Origin: Terriglobia bacterium
GTDB lineage: Bacteria > Acidobacteriota > Thermoanaerobaculia > Thermoanaerobaculales > Thermoanaerobaculaceae
Reading direction: 5' to 3'
NCBI GenBank assembly: GCA_020073245.1
Contig: JAIQFQ010000001.1
Location: forward strand, 232,001 to 296,000
Length of the DNA: 64,000 nt
Shown piece by piece: positions 55,244 to 63,955 of the stretch. The translations under genes were made by a program, and so were the position numbers. The notes below the pieces were generated by a model. That model saw nothing but the letters and a program-made list of their open reading frames with translations. It made no database searches and had not been told where the DNA came from. Every line of letters begins with the position of its first letter. The stretch's first letter is position 1.

Positions 55244-55626
55244 GTGCGCTCCGTTGGCTCGTCGCTTCCTCGTGCGCCGTGGCGCTTGCGACGGCAGCCT
55301 GGCTGAAGATCTGGCGACCGGAGGTGCGGATCCGGTTCGACCGGTCGGTGACCCGCCTGCGGCAGGCACGCCGACTGCCCCGGATGCTCGCGGACCCGGT
55401 CGTGCATGCCCGAGTGGTCGGGCGGCTCGAGCCGATCCTGCCTTCGTGGGGGATGGGATGCTGCATGAAGCGCTCCCTGCTGCCGGTGCACCTGTGGTCG
55501 AGGTGCGGCCTCGACCCGCAACTTCACCTCGGGGTCCGCGCGGGCCATCGCGGGCACGCGTGGGTGACCAAGAGCCGCCTAGCAACTGCGCCGCAAGAGC
55601 CGGCTGCCGAAGTGGTCGTCCTTTAG
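55240..55626 (+). CDS. Lasso-peptide B2-type (transglutaminase-like) protease
   Basis: This 128-residue protein has an N-terminal hydrophobic anchor (LVASSCAVALATAAWL) and a cysteine-protease core of the lasso/microcin-J25 B2 type: Cys75 in GCCMKRSLLPVHL, LHLGVRAG and His106 in GHRGHAWV. The usual acidic residue soon after HAWV is not obvious (HAWVTKSRLA). In lasso pathways B2 removes the leader peptide. No asparagine-synthetase-like lasso cyclase is present, so the final product is unlikely to be a lasso. GTG start overlaps the radical SAM stop (GTGA). Confidence 0.83.
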   Translation: MSALRWLVASSCAVALATAAWLKIWRPEVRIRFDRSVTRLRQARRLPRMLADPVVHARVVGRLEPILPSWGMGCCMKRSLLPVHLWSRCGLDPQLHLGVRAGHRGHAWVTKSRLATAPQEPAAEVVVL

Positions 55627-55690
55627 GCAGCCTGCGTTCCGGCGCCCCGGCTGCTTGGCGGCCGGACGCTCAATCTGCTAGGGTCCGCTG

Positions 55691-57343
55691 ATGCCTGACC
55701 CCGTCTCGACTCATCCTTCTGAGCCGGCCGCGTCGCTCTCCCTTCCGCACAAGCCCGGCATCTTCCTGGCCCTCGTGGCGCTCGCCGGCATCACTTACTT
55801 CGCCGGCCTCAACGCGCTGCCGCTCTCCGACCCGGACGAGGTGTTCTACGCGCAGACGGCGCGCGAGATGCTGGAGCACCACAGCGTCCTGACGCCGCTG
55901 ATGTTCGGCCAGCCCCAGTTCGAGAAGCCGCCGCTCACCTACTGGTGCCTGATGGCATCGTTCGAGGCGTTCGGGGTCACACCGTGGGCCGCCCGGTTGA
56001 TTCCGGCGCTCTTCGGCCTGCTGGGAGTGCTCGCCACATACTGGTTCGGCCGGCGTGTGTTGTCCGAGAGCACCGCAGCGGTCGCCGCGTTGATCCAGGC
56101 CAGCACGATGGTCTACCTCGGGCAGTCGATCGCGCTCCTCACCGACATGGTGTTTACCTCGCTGATCGTCGTGAGCATGTGGGGCTTCTATCTGTGGTTC
56201 ACGGAGCGGCGGGACAGCTTTCTCTACCTCTTCGCCGTGGCGGCCGCCCTCGCGATGCTTGTCAAGGGTCCCGTCGGTATCGTCGTCCAACTGCTCGCGA
56301 TCGTGGCTTTCCTGATCGTGGCTAAGAGCCGCGACGCGCTCAGGTCGTTCCTGCTTCACCCCTGGTGGCTGGCCTTCCTGATCGTGGCGGCGCCCTGGTA
56401 CCTCTACGCAACGCTGACCTACGGCCGTGCCTTCACCTGGGAGTTCCTCGTCCACGATAACTGGCACCGCATCCTGGCGGCCGAGCACAGCAACTTCGAC
56501 AACCAGTACTTCTACCCTGCCGTGATCATTGTCGGCATGTTCCCGTGGACCCCGCTGCTCGCGTTCCTCGGAACGGGGTGGAGGAAGCACCGCGAGCTGG
56601 CGACGTTCCTCGCGATGTGGTTCCTCGCCGTGTACGTCATCTTCGCGATCGCGCACTCCAAGCTTGCGAGCTACATCCTGCCGCTGTTCCCGGCGATTGC
56701 GATCGCGATGGCGATCTCGCTCCAGTCTTTCGCGAGGACGCGCCGACGCGTTGTCGCCGCTGCGGTACTCTTCGTGCTGTTCGGCGCCGGCCTCGTCGCC
56801 GCGCCGTTCCTGGCGAAGGGCCCTCTCGCGGCCGAGTTGCGGCCCGTGCTCCTCGTGATCGCCGCCTTCGGCGTCGTGCAGATCGCCTGCGGCGCTCTGC
56901 TCGCGCTGCGTCGGCTCGGGCCGGTGATCGTGCTCAACGCGGCTGGGTTCCTCGGCGTCATCCTGGCCGGCGCATTGTCGCTCCCGGCGAGCGCCGTGGC
57001 CGGGTTCACCGACGCCGACATCTCAGCGATCGCGGCGGCCAACGGTCTGTCCGGTCAGACCGTCGTGGCGAGCAAGCTCTACGCCCGCGGCGTCCACTTC
57101 CATTCCGGCAACCCGATCGCCGTGATGGACACCCGGCCCAACCCGTTCTGGAGCCCCCACCCGATCGAGGTGCTCTGGCAGGACGAGCAGATCCGCGCCT
57201 TCTTCGACGGCCGTGACAAGGTGCTGTGCGTGATCCGCCCGGGCGACGTCCAGCGCCTTAATCGCCTGTTCGCCGGCGCCCGGACGCAGAAGCCCCTGTC
57301 CGACAAGTTCGACCGCGTGGTCGTCCTCAGCGTCAAGAACTAG
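55691..57343 (+). CDS. ArnT/PMT-type (GT39) membrane glycosyltransferase
   Basis: This 550-residue polytopic protein has about twelve membrane helices. It has the family's lumenal acidic pair in PLSDPDEVFYAQTAREML, an EKPPLTYW segment, and a soluble C-terminal domain (about 440-550). Members transfer sugars from polyprenyl-phosphate donors to lipid A or proteins. No arn genes are near, so the acceptor is unknown. The ribosome site is weak. It starts 64 bases after the B2 protease gene and may or may not share its transcript. Confidence 0.87.
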   Translation: MPDPVSTHPSEPAASLSLPHKPGIFLALVALAGITYFAGLNALPLSDPDEVFYAQTAREMLEHHSVLTPLMFGQPQFEKPPLTYWCLMASFEAFGVTPWAARLIPALFGLLGVLATYWFGRRVLSESTAAVAALIQASTMVYLGQSIALLTDMVFTSLIVVSMWGFYLWFTERRDSFLYLFAVAAALAMLVKGPVGIVVQLLAIVAFLIVAKSRDALRSFLLHPWWLAFLIVAAPWYLYATLTYGRAFTWEFLVHDNWHRILAAEHSNFDNQYFYPAVIIVGMFPWTPLLAFLGTGWRKHRELATFLAMWFLAVYVIFAIAHSKLASYILPLFPAIAIAMAISLQSFARTRRRVVAAAVLFVLFGAGLVAAPFLAKGPLAAELRPVLLVIAAFGVVQIACGALLALRRLGPVIVLNAAGFLGVILAGALSLPASAVAGFTDADISAIAAANGLSGQTVVASKLYARGVHFHSGNPIAVMDTRPNPFWSPHPIEVLWQDEQIRAFFDGRDKVLCVIRPGDVQRLNRLFAGARTQKPLSDKFDRVVVLSVKN

Positions 57344-57359
57344 CGGGCCACATTCCGTC

Positions 57360-57397
57360 GTCTCTTCGGACCACGGACCACGGTCCACTGACCACGG
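57360..57397 (-). repeat. Dispersed repeat, family 1, between convergent genes
   Basis: Minus-strand reading: ccgtggtcagtggaccgtgg then tccgtggtccgaagagac, four near-tandem heptamers with the conserved GAAGAGAC end. It fills the 58-base gap between the GT39 and permease stops, so it is the only possible terminator for both. Confidence 0.7.
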
Positions 57398-57401
57398 CTT
57401 C

Positions 57402-58793
57402 TCAGGCGATCTTGCTGCGACGGTAGCCGTACCCCACGTAAATGAACAGGCCGATCACCAGCCACACGGCGAAGCGGACCCACGCCGACCCGGGCAGACT
57501 CGCCATCAGGTACGCACACAGGACGACCCCGAGGGCGGGCAGGACGGGAAACAGCGGAACACGGAAGGGGCGGTGGAGCTCCGGGCGGGAGCGCCGCAGG
57601 ACGATCACACCCGCGCACACGATGAGGAACGCGAAGAGCGTGCCGATCGAGCAGAGCGCCGAGGACACGTCGATCGGAGTGAACGCCGCGGCGACCGCCA
57701 CGATCGTGCCCGTCGCGATGGTCGTCAGGTACGGGGTCCGGAATCGCGGGTGGACCGTGGACAGAAATGAAGGCAGCAGCCCGTCGCGCGACATCGAGAA
57801 CAGGATGCGGGGCTGCCCCAGGAGCAACACCAGCAGGACGCTCGTGATCCCGCCGATCGCCCCTACGCTGATGATCGCCGACGGCCAGCGCATGCCGAGC
57901 TCGTTGAGGACCAGAGCCACGGGGTCGGCGACCCCGAGGCGCGTGTACGGGACCACTCCCGTCATGATCGCCGCAACCACGATGTAGAGAACGGTCGCCA
58001 CGGCGAGCGACCCCATGATTCCGATCGGCATGTCCCTCTGCGGGTTGCGCGCCTCCTCAGCGGCCGTGGAAACGGCGTCGAACCCGACGTACGCGAGGAA
58101 CACGATCGCCGCCGCGGTCATCACGCCCTTGAAGCCGAACGGCATGAACGGCGTCCAGTTCTTGGGATCGACGTGGCGTCCGGCAAGCGCGATGAAGAAC
58201 ACGACCACGGCGAGCTTCACGACCACGATCACGAAGTTCACCCGCGAGCTCTCCCTGATACCGCGGATCAGGAGCGCGCTCAGCAGGACCACGATCACGA
58301 CGGCGGGCAGGTTGAAGCTGCCGGGGGGCGTGTCCCACGGCGACGCGCAGATCGCGTGCGGAAGATCGAAGCCCGCCTGGTGCAGCAGGTTCACGAGGTA
58401 GGCGGACCACCCCGTCGAAACCAGCACCGCGGCCACCATGTACTCGAGGATCAGGTCCCAGCCGATGATCCACGCCGGAAGCTCGCCGAGCGTGGCGTAG
58501 CCGTAGGTGTAGGCCGAGCCGGCGACCGGGATCATCGCCGCGAGCTCGGCGTAGCAGAGGGCCGAGCAGGCGCACGCCGCGGCGGCGATGGCGAACGAGA
58601 GGATGATCCCGGGGCCCGCGTTCTTGGCGGCCTGGACCCCGGGGAGAACGAAGATCCCGACGCCGATGATGCAGCCGATTCCGAGGGCGGTGAGGTCCCA
58701 GGGCCCGAGCGCGCGCCGCAGCCGATGCTTCTCGCTGGTCGTGTCCTGAAGAAGGGTTGCCAGAGGCTTGGTGCGCAGGAGCGAGAGACCCAT
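57402..58793 (-). CDS. Amino acid permease (APC family)
   Basis: This 463-residue transporter has about twelve membrane helices. The first helix contains the APC unwound motif GIGCIIGVGIFVLPG; AGPGIILSFAIAAAACACSA and YAELAAMIPVAGSAYTYGYA follow, typical of cationic-amino-acid (CAT/YfnA-like) carriers. Substrate is likely an amino acid taken up with a proton. ATG 58793 with GGAGG is the chosen start. Confidence 0.9.
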   Translation of the reverse strand: MGLSLLRTKPLATLLQDTTSEKHRLRRALGPWDLTALGIGCIIGVGIFVLPGVQAAKNAGPGIILSFAIAAAACACSALCYAELAAMIPVAGSAYTYGYATLGELPAWIIGWDLILEYMVAAVLVSTGWSAYLVNLLHQAGFDLPHAICASPWDTPPGSFNLPAVVIVVLLSALLIRGIRESSRVNFVIVVVKLAVVVFFIALAGRHVDPKNWTPFMPFGFKGVMTAAAIVFLAYVGFDAVSTAAEEARNPQRDMPIGIMGSLAVATVLYIVVAAIMTGVVPYTRLGVADPVALVLNELGMRWPSAIISVGAIGGITSVLLVLLLGQPRILFSMSRDGLLPSFLSTVHPRFRTPYLTTIATGTIVAVAAAFTPIDVSSALCSIGTLFAFLIVCAGVIVLRRSRPELHRPFRVPLFPVLPALGVVLCAYLMASLPGSAWVRFAVWLVIGLFIYVGYGYRRSKIA

Positions 58794-58986
58794 CGACGCC
58801 TCCTCACCGAGTTTGTGCAGCGAGCCACAACGCCCCGCCACTCTAGCAGCGGCGGTTCGCCGAAGGGAAGAGGGGAGGCGTGAGACAGGGCTCAGGGCAC
58901 CGGGCTTCGGGGTCCGAGAACGACAACGACACGAGACCGAAGGCAGGGCGACCGCTGACGGCGTGTACCCGCGCCGCTGAGAGAGA

Positions 58987-59026
58987 CCGTGGTCAGTGGC
59001 CCGTGGTCAGTGGTCCGGAGAGACAA
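58987..59026 (+). repeat. Dispersed repeat, family 1
   Basis: ccgtggtcagtggcccgtgg followed by tcagtggtccggagagacaag: five GTGG(t/c)C-type units with the shared end GTCCG(g/a)AGAGACAAG. It lies in the 405-base gap between the permease start and the end of the polysaccharide operon; the gap contains no gene. Confidence 0.7.
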
Positions 59027-59062
59027 GGCAAGCAGGCAGAGCGGAGGACTGACGCGTGAAGC

Positions 59063-59185
59063 GCGCCGCCGCCGTTGGGCCTATGGCAAGGCGCACGAGG
59101 CGGGAGCAGCGGAGCGTACCCGGAGGGTACGTGAGCATGCGATCCGCCGAGTGCAACGCAGCCAGAGGTCCGACGCCGGCGGCGC
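59063..59185. repeat. 123-bp imperfect palindrome able to form an extended hairpin
   Basis: Outer arms: gcgccgccgccgttgg (59063-59078) and ccgacgccggcggcgc (59170-59185) pair at 15 of 16 positions including one G-T wobble. Middle arms: gcgcacgaggcgg (59091-59103) and ccgccgagtgc..cgc (59144-59159), with opposed GA/GA steps between GCAC and GGCGG. Inner hairpin: gtaccc-gga-gggtac (59116-59130). It ends 13 bases from the stop of the sugar transferase gene, so it lies in the 3' end of the operon transcript. Confidence 0.7.
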
Positions 59186-59198
59186 CCGCCGGAGGCGC

Positions 59199-60602
59199 CT
59201 AGTAGGCGTGGCGGTGGCGCCAGAATCGCAACGCCGTGAGACCCATGATCTTGAAGTCCAGAGCGAGCGACCAGTTGTCGATGTAGTACAGGTCATACGC
59301 GATCCGCTTGCGGATCGAACTCTGACCGCGCAGGTCGTGCACCTGCGCCCAGCCGGTGATGCCGGCGCGCACGCGATGGCGCGACATGTACTCGGGGTAT
59401 CGCTTGCGGAAGCGCGCCACGAACTCCGGCCGTTCGGGGCGCGGACCCACGAGCGACATCTCCCCGCGCACCACGTTGATGAGTTGGGGCAGCTCATCGA
59501 GTGAGAAACGCCGCAGCCACACTCCCGCCCGGGTGATGCGCGGGTCGTGAGGAATCGCGAAGCGCGGGCCGGTCTCCTGCTCCGCGTTCGGGATCATCGT
59601 CCGGAACTTGACGATCCTGAAGGGCTTCCCGTCGAGCCCCATGCGCAGCTGCCGGTAGACGACCGGGCCACGATCCTCGAGCCACACGACGAGCGCGATC
59701 CCTGCCAGGAGAGGCGCCGCAACCACCAGAGCGAGCGAGCCCAGGACGAGGTCCATAAGACGCTTGATGAAGGTGTTCCAGCCCGCGAGCGGAATCTGCG
59801 TCAAGTTGATGACAGGGATCCCGTCGAGGTCCTCAACGCCGGCGTGGAGCGTGTAGTACTGCAGAAGGTCCGGCACGACTCGCACAGCCAGGAGCAACGG
59901 TTCGGCGAGTTTGAGCAGGCGAACGGTCTTGTGCTGGGCGGCGATGGGGAGCGCCACGTACAGGAGGTCCACCCGGTTCTCCTGAACCACTCGTTCGAGT
60001 TGGTCGTTGGCGCCCAGGACGGGCAGGCCCTCGAACTTCGCATTGACCTTGCCCGGATCGTCGTCGAGGAAGCCCACCACGTCGAGGCCAAGTTCGCGGT
60101 GCTGCGCGAGCTTCTCGGCGACCGTCCGCCCCAACTCCCCGGCGCCGGCAACGAGTGCGCGACGGCGATGGCGCGAGGAGGCCCAGACCTTGGCCATGAC
60201 GTTCCAGTAGATGAGCCGCCCGACGGCCACAAGGACGATGTCCAGAACGGCGAAGATACCGAGCACGAGACGGGAGTAGGTGAAATCGCGGTAGAAGGCG
60301 AGGCCGGCGTTGAGCACGACCATGGCGAGCGCAACCGCGATCGTGACCGAGAAGACCTCCTCGACCCGGGATCGCTGCGGTCGGCCTTGCAGGAGGTTCC
60401 GGAAGTAGAACACGACGGGCCAGATCAGCGTGACGATCGGGAACAGCGCAACGTACGGGGCGAACGGCGGAACACCTTTGGTGATCGGAAAGACCTCGAC
60501 GTTGAAACGAAGGTGATAGGAGAGGAAGAGCGCCAGGTAGGTAGCCGCCAGATCCACCGCCACCAGGCCGGTGCGGTTGATTCGGAGCTTTTCGCCGATC
60601 AT
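59199..60602 (-). CDS. Exopolysaccharide initiating sugar transferase (WbaP/CpsE type)
   Basis: This is a 467-residue polyprenyl-phosphate hexose-1-phosphate transferase. Its N-terminal half has about four or five membrane helices and a Rossmann-like CoA-binding domain (LVAGAGELGRTVAEKL). The C-terminal catalytic part has KRLMDLVLGSLAL, KFRTMIPNAEQE, LDELPQLINVV and SLVGPRPERPEF. It should start the repeat unit by loading a sugar phosphate on undecaprenyl phosphate. The ATG overlaps the previous GT4 stop by four bases (ATGA). It is the last gene of the operon. Confidence 0.93.
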   Translation of the reverse strand: MIGEKLRINRTGLVAVDLAATYLALFLSYHLRFNVEVFPITKGVPPFAPYVALFPIVTLIWPVVFYFRNLLQGRPQRSRVEEVFSVTIAVALAMVVLNAGLAFYRDFTYSRLVLGIFAVLDIVLVAVGRLIYWNVMAKVWASSRHRRRALVAGAGELGRTVAEKLAQHRELGLDVVGFLDDDPGKVNAKFEGLPVLGANDQLERVVQENRVDLLYVALPIAAQHKTVRLLKLAEPLLLAVRVVPDLLQYYTLHAGVEDLDGIPVINLTQIPLAGWNTFIKRLMDLVLGSLALVVAAPLLAGIALVVWLEDRGPVVYRQLRMGLDGKPFRIVKFRTMIPNAEQETGPRFAIPHDPRITRAGVWLRRFSLDELPQLINVVRGEMSLVGPRPERPEFVARFRKRYPEYMSRHRVRAGITGWAQVHDLRGQSSIRKRIAYDLYYIDNWSLALDFKIMGLTALRFWRHRHAY

Positions 60603-61693
60603 GTCCCTTGGCGCGCCGGCAGGACGCGCTCCAGAAGGTATGCGAATCGGCGACGGAAACGCTGGCGGGAGAAGCTTTCGGCGCGTGCGCGCAGCTCGGA
60701 CGGACTGAAGCTGCGCGCCATCACCGTCCGGCAGGCGTCCGCCAGCGCGGCCACCGAGCCTTCGGCCGCGAGTTGGCCGTGCTGGCCGCTCACGACGACG
60801 TCGGCGGTCCCGCTTCCCTCCAGGCCGACAACGGGAGTGCCGCAGCCGAGCGCTTCGACTGTGACCATTCCGAAGTCCTCGACGTTCGGCACCAGAAGAA
60901 ATGCGGCCGAGCGAAACTCGTCGCGGAGGCGCTCACGAGTCACACGCCCGAGGAAGCTCACGCCGTCGGGCGCGTGTCTGGCGAGCGTCCGGCGCATCGG
61001 GCCCTCGCCGATGATGTGGAGCGCCAACCCGAGCTCCTTGGCAACCGCGATGGCGACCTCCACTCTCTTGTACGGAACCAGCGCCGCGACCGTCAGAGCG
61101 TAGGAGGCGCGCTCGCCGCCCGGTGTGAAAAACTCGACATCCACGGGCGGAGGGATCACCTCGGCCTCGCGCCGCCAGTAGCGCTCGATCCGTCGCGCGA
61201 CTAGGCGCGAGTTGGCCACGAAGTGGTCGACACGGGCCGCCGAGACCACGTCCCAGGTTCGGAGGCGCTCGAGCCTGGCCCGCACCAGCGGACGCAGAAT
61301 GGGCGTCACTTGGCGCAGGTAGTCGTCTCGCTGATCCCACACGTAGCGCATCGGGGTGTGGCAGTAACAGACGTGCACGGCGCCGGGGGGAGGTATCACG
61401 CCCTTGGCCACGCAGTGACTGGACGACACGATGAGGTCGTAGCCGTCGAGCTGAAAACCGGCCACCGCCTGTGGCATGAGCGGCAGCAGGGGGCGGTACA
61501 GCCTGCCGCCGAGCGATGGGCGCTGCAGTGAAGACGTACGGATCGGGTGCGACGCCACCTCGCCCTCAACCGCTCCCTCTCGGTGGAAGAGGGTGAATAT
61601 GGGAGCATCCGGGAAGAAGCTCGCGATCTCGGCGAGTACCGCCTCACCGCCTCGCATCCCGGTGAGCCAATCGTGCACAAGGGCCACCCGCAT
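60599..61693 (-). CDS. GT4 glycosyltransferase (WbaZ-like)
   Basis: This 364-residue GT-B enzyme begins MRVALVHDWLTGMRGGEAVL; the CYCHTPMRYVWD segment is typical of WbaZ-like mannosyl/glycosyl transferases. The C-terminal donor site GFGMVTVEALGCGTPVVGLEGS-like stretch is seen as DFGMVTVEALGCGTPVVG. It probably adds a sugar to the lipid-linked oligosaccharide. ATG 61693 follows GGGAGG and overlaps the previous stop (TGATG). Confidence 0.9.
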   Translation of the reverse strand: MRVALVHDWLTGMRGGEAVLAEIASFFPDAPIFTLFHREGAVEGEVASHPIRTSSLQRPSLGGRLYRPLLPLMPQAVAGFQLDGYDLIVSSSHCVAKGVIPPPGAVHVCYCHTPMRYVWDQRDDYLRQVTPILRPLVRARLERLRTWDVVSAARVDHFVANSRLVARRIERYWRREAEVIPPPVDVEFFTPGGERASYALTVAALVPYKRVEVAIAVAKELGLALHIIGEGPMRRTLARHAPDGVSFLGRVTRERLRDEFRSAAFLLVPNVEDFGMVTVEALGCGTPVVGLEGSGTADVVVSGQHGQLAAEGSVAALADACRTVMARSFSPSELRARAESFSRQRFRRRFAYLLERVLPARQGT

Positions 61694-62811
61694 CACGATT
61701 CCTCCCGAACCGAACGGTACACCGCCAGCGTCGCCTCCGCCGCCTTCCGCCACTGGAACTCGCTCGCCCGGGCTCGGCCACGGGCGCGCAGCTCCTGGCA
61801 GAGGTCGGCCTGCGTCAGGAGACGCCGCACGGCACCGGTGAGCTCGACGATGTCCCGGGGGTTGACCCTCAGCACCGCATCCCCCGCCACTTCACGGACC
61901 GCCGGTATGTCCCCCGCGACGACTGGCACGCCGCACGCCATCGCCTCAAGGACCGGCAGGCCGAACCCCTCGTAGAGGGTTGGGTAGACGAACGCCGTTG
62001 CGCCGCGGAACAGCGCCGCCAACTCGGCCCGCTCGACGTGCCCCAAGCAGTGCACCTGGGCTGTGAGTCCCATGGCGCTCGCTCGGCGCGCCAGTTCCCC
62101 GTCAGGCAGAAAGCCACCCACCATGTATAGCGGCGGCGCCGGACCGCGCCGGTCGTGGGCCAGGAGTTGGTACGCCTTGAGGAGCCCCTCGGCGTTCTTG
62201 TGGGGCTTGTGGTTGCCCACGTGCAGGAGATAGGGCGGCGAGACGCCAAGCCGCTGACGAAGCCTCTCGTCCTCCAGCGGGTCGCCGGGGGCGAGGAACT
62301 CAGCGTGCACACCGGAAGGAATCACTCGAAGCCGGTCCTCGGTCGCTCCGAAGAGCCGGCGGAGGTCGTCGGCGGTCGTGCGCGAGACAGCGATCACCCG
62401 CCGCGCGCGGCGGACGGCCGCGCGGATCGATATGCGTGCAAATGCGAAACCAAGCGAACTTGGGAGAAACTCGGGGAACAACACGTGGATGATGTCGTGG
62501 ATCGTCACCACCATCCGTCGCGGGAGCAGCCACGGAAGAACGTAGTGAGGCACGTGCAGGACACCCACTCCGGCCCGCAACGCGGCGGCCAGTACCGCGG
62601 CCTGCTCCCAGATCGAGTAGCCCGGGGCATCCACCTCGACCAGGCGCCAGCTCTCGGGGAGATCGGGGAGGAGGTCACGATTCTCGCTGTCGATCAGGAC
62701 GATCATCCCCCCAGGCGGATCGATCCGCGCATACTCTCCCAGCAGCCCCTGTAGGTATGAGCCGATTCCGTAGTCCGCGAGCTTACGGGCGTCTATGCCG
62801 AGCCGACGCAT
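61693..62811 (-). CDS. GT4 glycosyltransferase
   Basis: This 372-residue GT-B enzyme begins RRLGIDARKLADYGIGSYLQ (acceptor domain), with VVTIHDIIHVLFPEF and the donor-site EX7E-type region YPTLYEGFGLPVLEAMACG. Similar to alpha-mannosyltransferases of polysaccharide loci. The start could be ATG 62811 (29-base overlap with the upstream gene) or an earlier ATG at 62850; no strong ribosome site decides. Specificity unknown. Confidence 0.89.
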   Translation of the reverse strand: MRRLGIDARKLADYGIGSYLQGLLGEYARIDPPGGMIVLIDSENRDLLPDLPESWRLVEVDAPGYSIWEQAAVLAAALRAGVGVLHVPHYVLPWLLPRRMVVTIHDIIHVLFPEFLPSSLGFAFARISIRAAVRRARRVIAVSRTTADDLRRLFGATEDRLRVIPSGVHAEFLAPGDPLEDERLRQRLGVSPPYLLHVGNHKPHKNAEGLLKAYQLLAHDRRGPAPPLYMVGGFLPDGELARRASAMGLTAQVHCLGHVERAELAALFRGATAFVYPTLYEGFGLPVLEAMACGVPVVAGDIPAVREVAGDAVLRVNPRDIVELTGAVRRLLTQADLCQELRARGRARASEFQWRKAAEATLAVYRSVREES

Positions 62812-63955
62812 CGCTCGGCATTCTAAGGCCGGAGGTCTCGGTTTGCTCATGTGCCGCTTCGACCAGCAGCTCGCGCCACTCGGCGAGCGGCCGCTTCCAG
62901 GTGAGCGCCCCTGCTCGTTCACGAGCCGCGGCGCGCAGCGCGCTCTGTACCTCGGGCCCGAGGGCCACCCCCAGCGCGTTGGTCAGCGCTGGAACGTCAC
63001 CGCGGGGGACGTGGCGGGCCGCGCCCCCCGCGATCTCAAGGAGTGCCGGCGCGTCGGTGGTGACGCACGCCGCGCCGCACGCGAGCGCCTCGGCGAGGGG
63101 CAGCCCGAACCCCTCCTCCTCCGAGGCGAGAACGACGATCTCCGCGTATCGCAGCAGATCGCGGGCATCGGTGCGGCTCACGTATCCGGGCAAATGGACG
63201 CGAGACGCGTCGGGATGATGGGCCAGGGCCGCCCCAAGCCACCCCCCACCCCAGCCGCGCCCGCCGGCCAGCACGAGGTCGGGCGCACCGGCGCGCCCCG
63301 CGAGAAGTGAGGCGTGAGCGGCGAGCAGCGTCGCGACCCCCTTGCGCGGCTCCACCGTGCCGAGTTGCACGATGAATTTCCTGCCATCCGCGAAGGTCCG
63401 GCGAACGTCCTCTCCGGTCTCGCCCTCCCCGGCCGGTGAGAAGAGTGGGTCGACCCCCTCGCCGATGACCAGCGCGCGGCGGCCGGCCCTCGGCTGGAGG
63501 TGTCCCACTGCCGTGCGCGTCGCCTCCGACACGCAGACGATCACGTCCGCCCGTGCGAGCGACTCCTCATGGTACGCGTTGAAACAGAAGCGGTTCGCGA
63601 GCGTGTGCGCTCCCGGTCGTGTGCGAGGCGTGACGTCGTGGACCACGAGCACGCTCGGCACCGGGACCCGGCGTGGGAGCACCCCGAGGGTGGCCACGAA
63701 GACATCGGCACGCCCGGCCAGCAACGGGGATGCAATAGTGTGCAGCCAGAGCGTACCCGGCAGCGGAAACGGAGGTGCGAGAACCTCGCACCGATCCGTC
63801 AGGTCGTTGAGGCCCAGGTTCGCCACTTGGCGGGGGAGACACAGAACGAACCGCCAGTTCGTTGCGGCAGTCAGGCCGCGCATCAACCCCTCGAGCCACA
63901 CGCCCACCCCGGTACGTGGGCCGATGAGCGGCCGGGCGTCAAACGCGATACGCAT
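62783..63955 (-). CDS. GT4 glycosyltransferase
   Basis: This 390-residue GT-B enzyme begins MRIAFDARPLIGPRTGVGVW; it has VVHDVTPRTRPGAH, GTVEPRKGVATLLAA, and donor-site motif SEEEGFGLPLAEALACGAA. It is probably the first or an early gene of the four-gene polysaccharide operon within this window, and it overlaps its successor by 29 bases. Sequence upstream (63956-64000) is too short to judge whether another gene precedes it; an in-frame stop at 63941-63939 in another frame would fit one. Confidence 0.9.
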   Translation of the reverse strand: MRIAFDARPLIGPRTGVGVWLEGLMRGLTAATNWRFVLCLPRQVANLGLNDLTDRCEVLAPPFPLPGTLWLHTIASPLLAGRADVFVATLGVLPRRVPVPSVLVVHDVTPRTRPGAHTLANRFCFNAYHEESLARADVIVCVSEATRTAVGHLQPRAGRRALVIGEGVDPLFSPAGEGETGEDVRRTFADGRKFIVQLGTVEPRKGVATLLAAHASLLAGRAGAPDLVLAGGRGWGGGWLGAALAHHPDASRVHLPGYVSRTDARDLLRYAEIVVLASEEEGFGLPLAEALACGAACVTTDAPALLEIAGGAARHVPRGDVPALTNALGVALGPEVQSALRAAARERAGALTWKRPLAEWRELLVEAAHEQTETSGLRMPSDASARHRRP

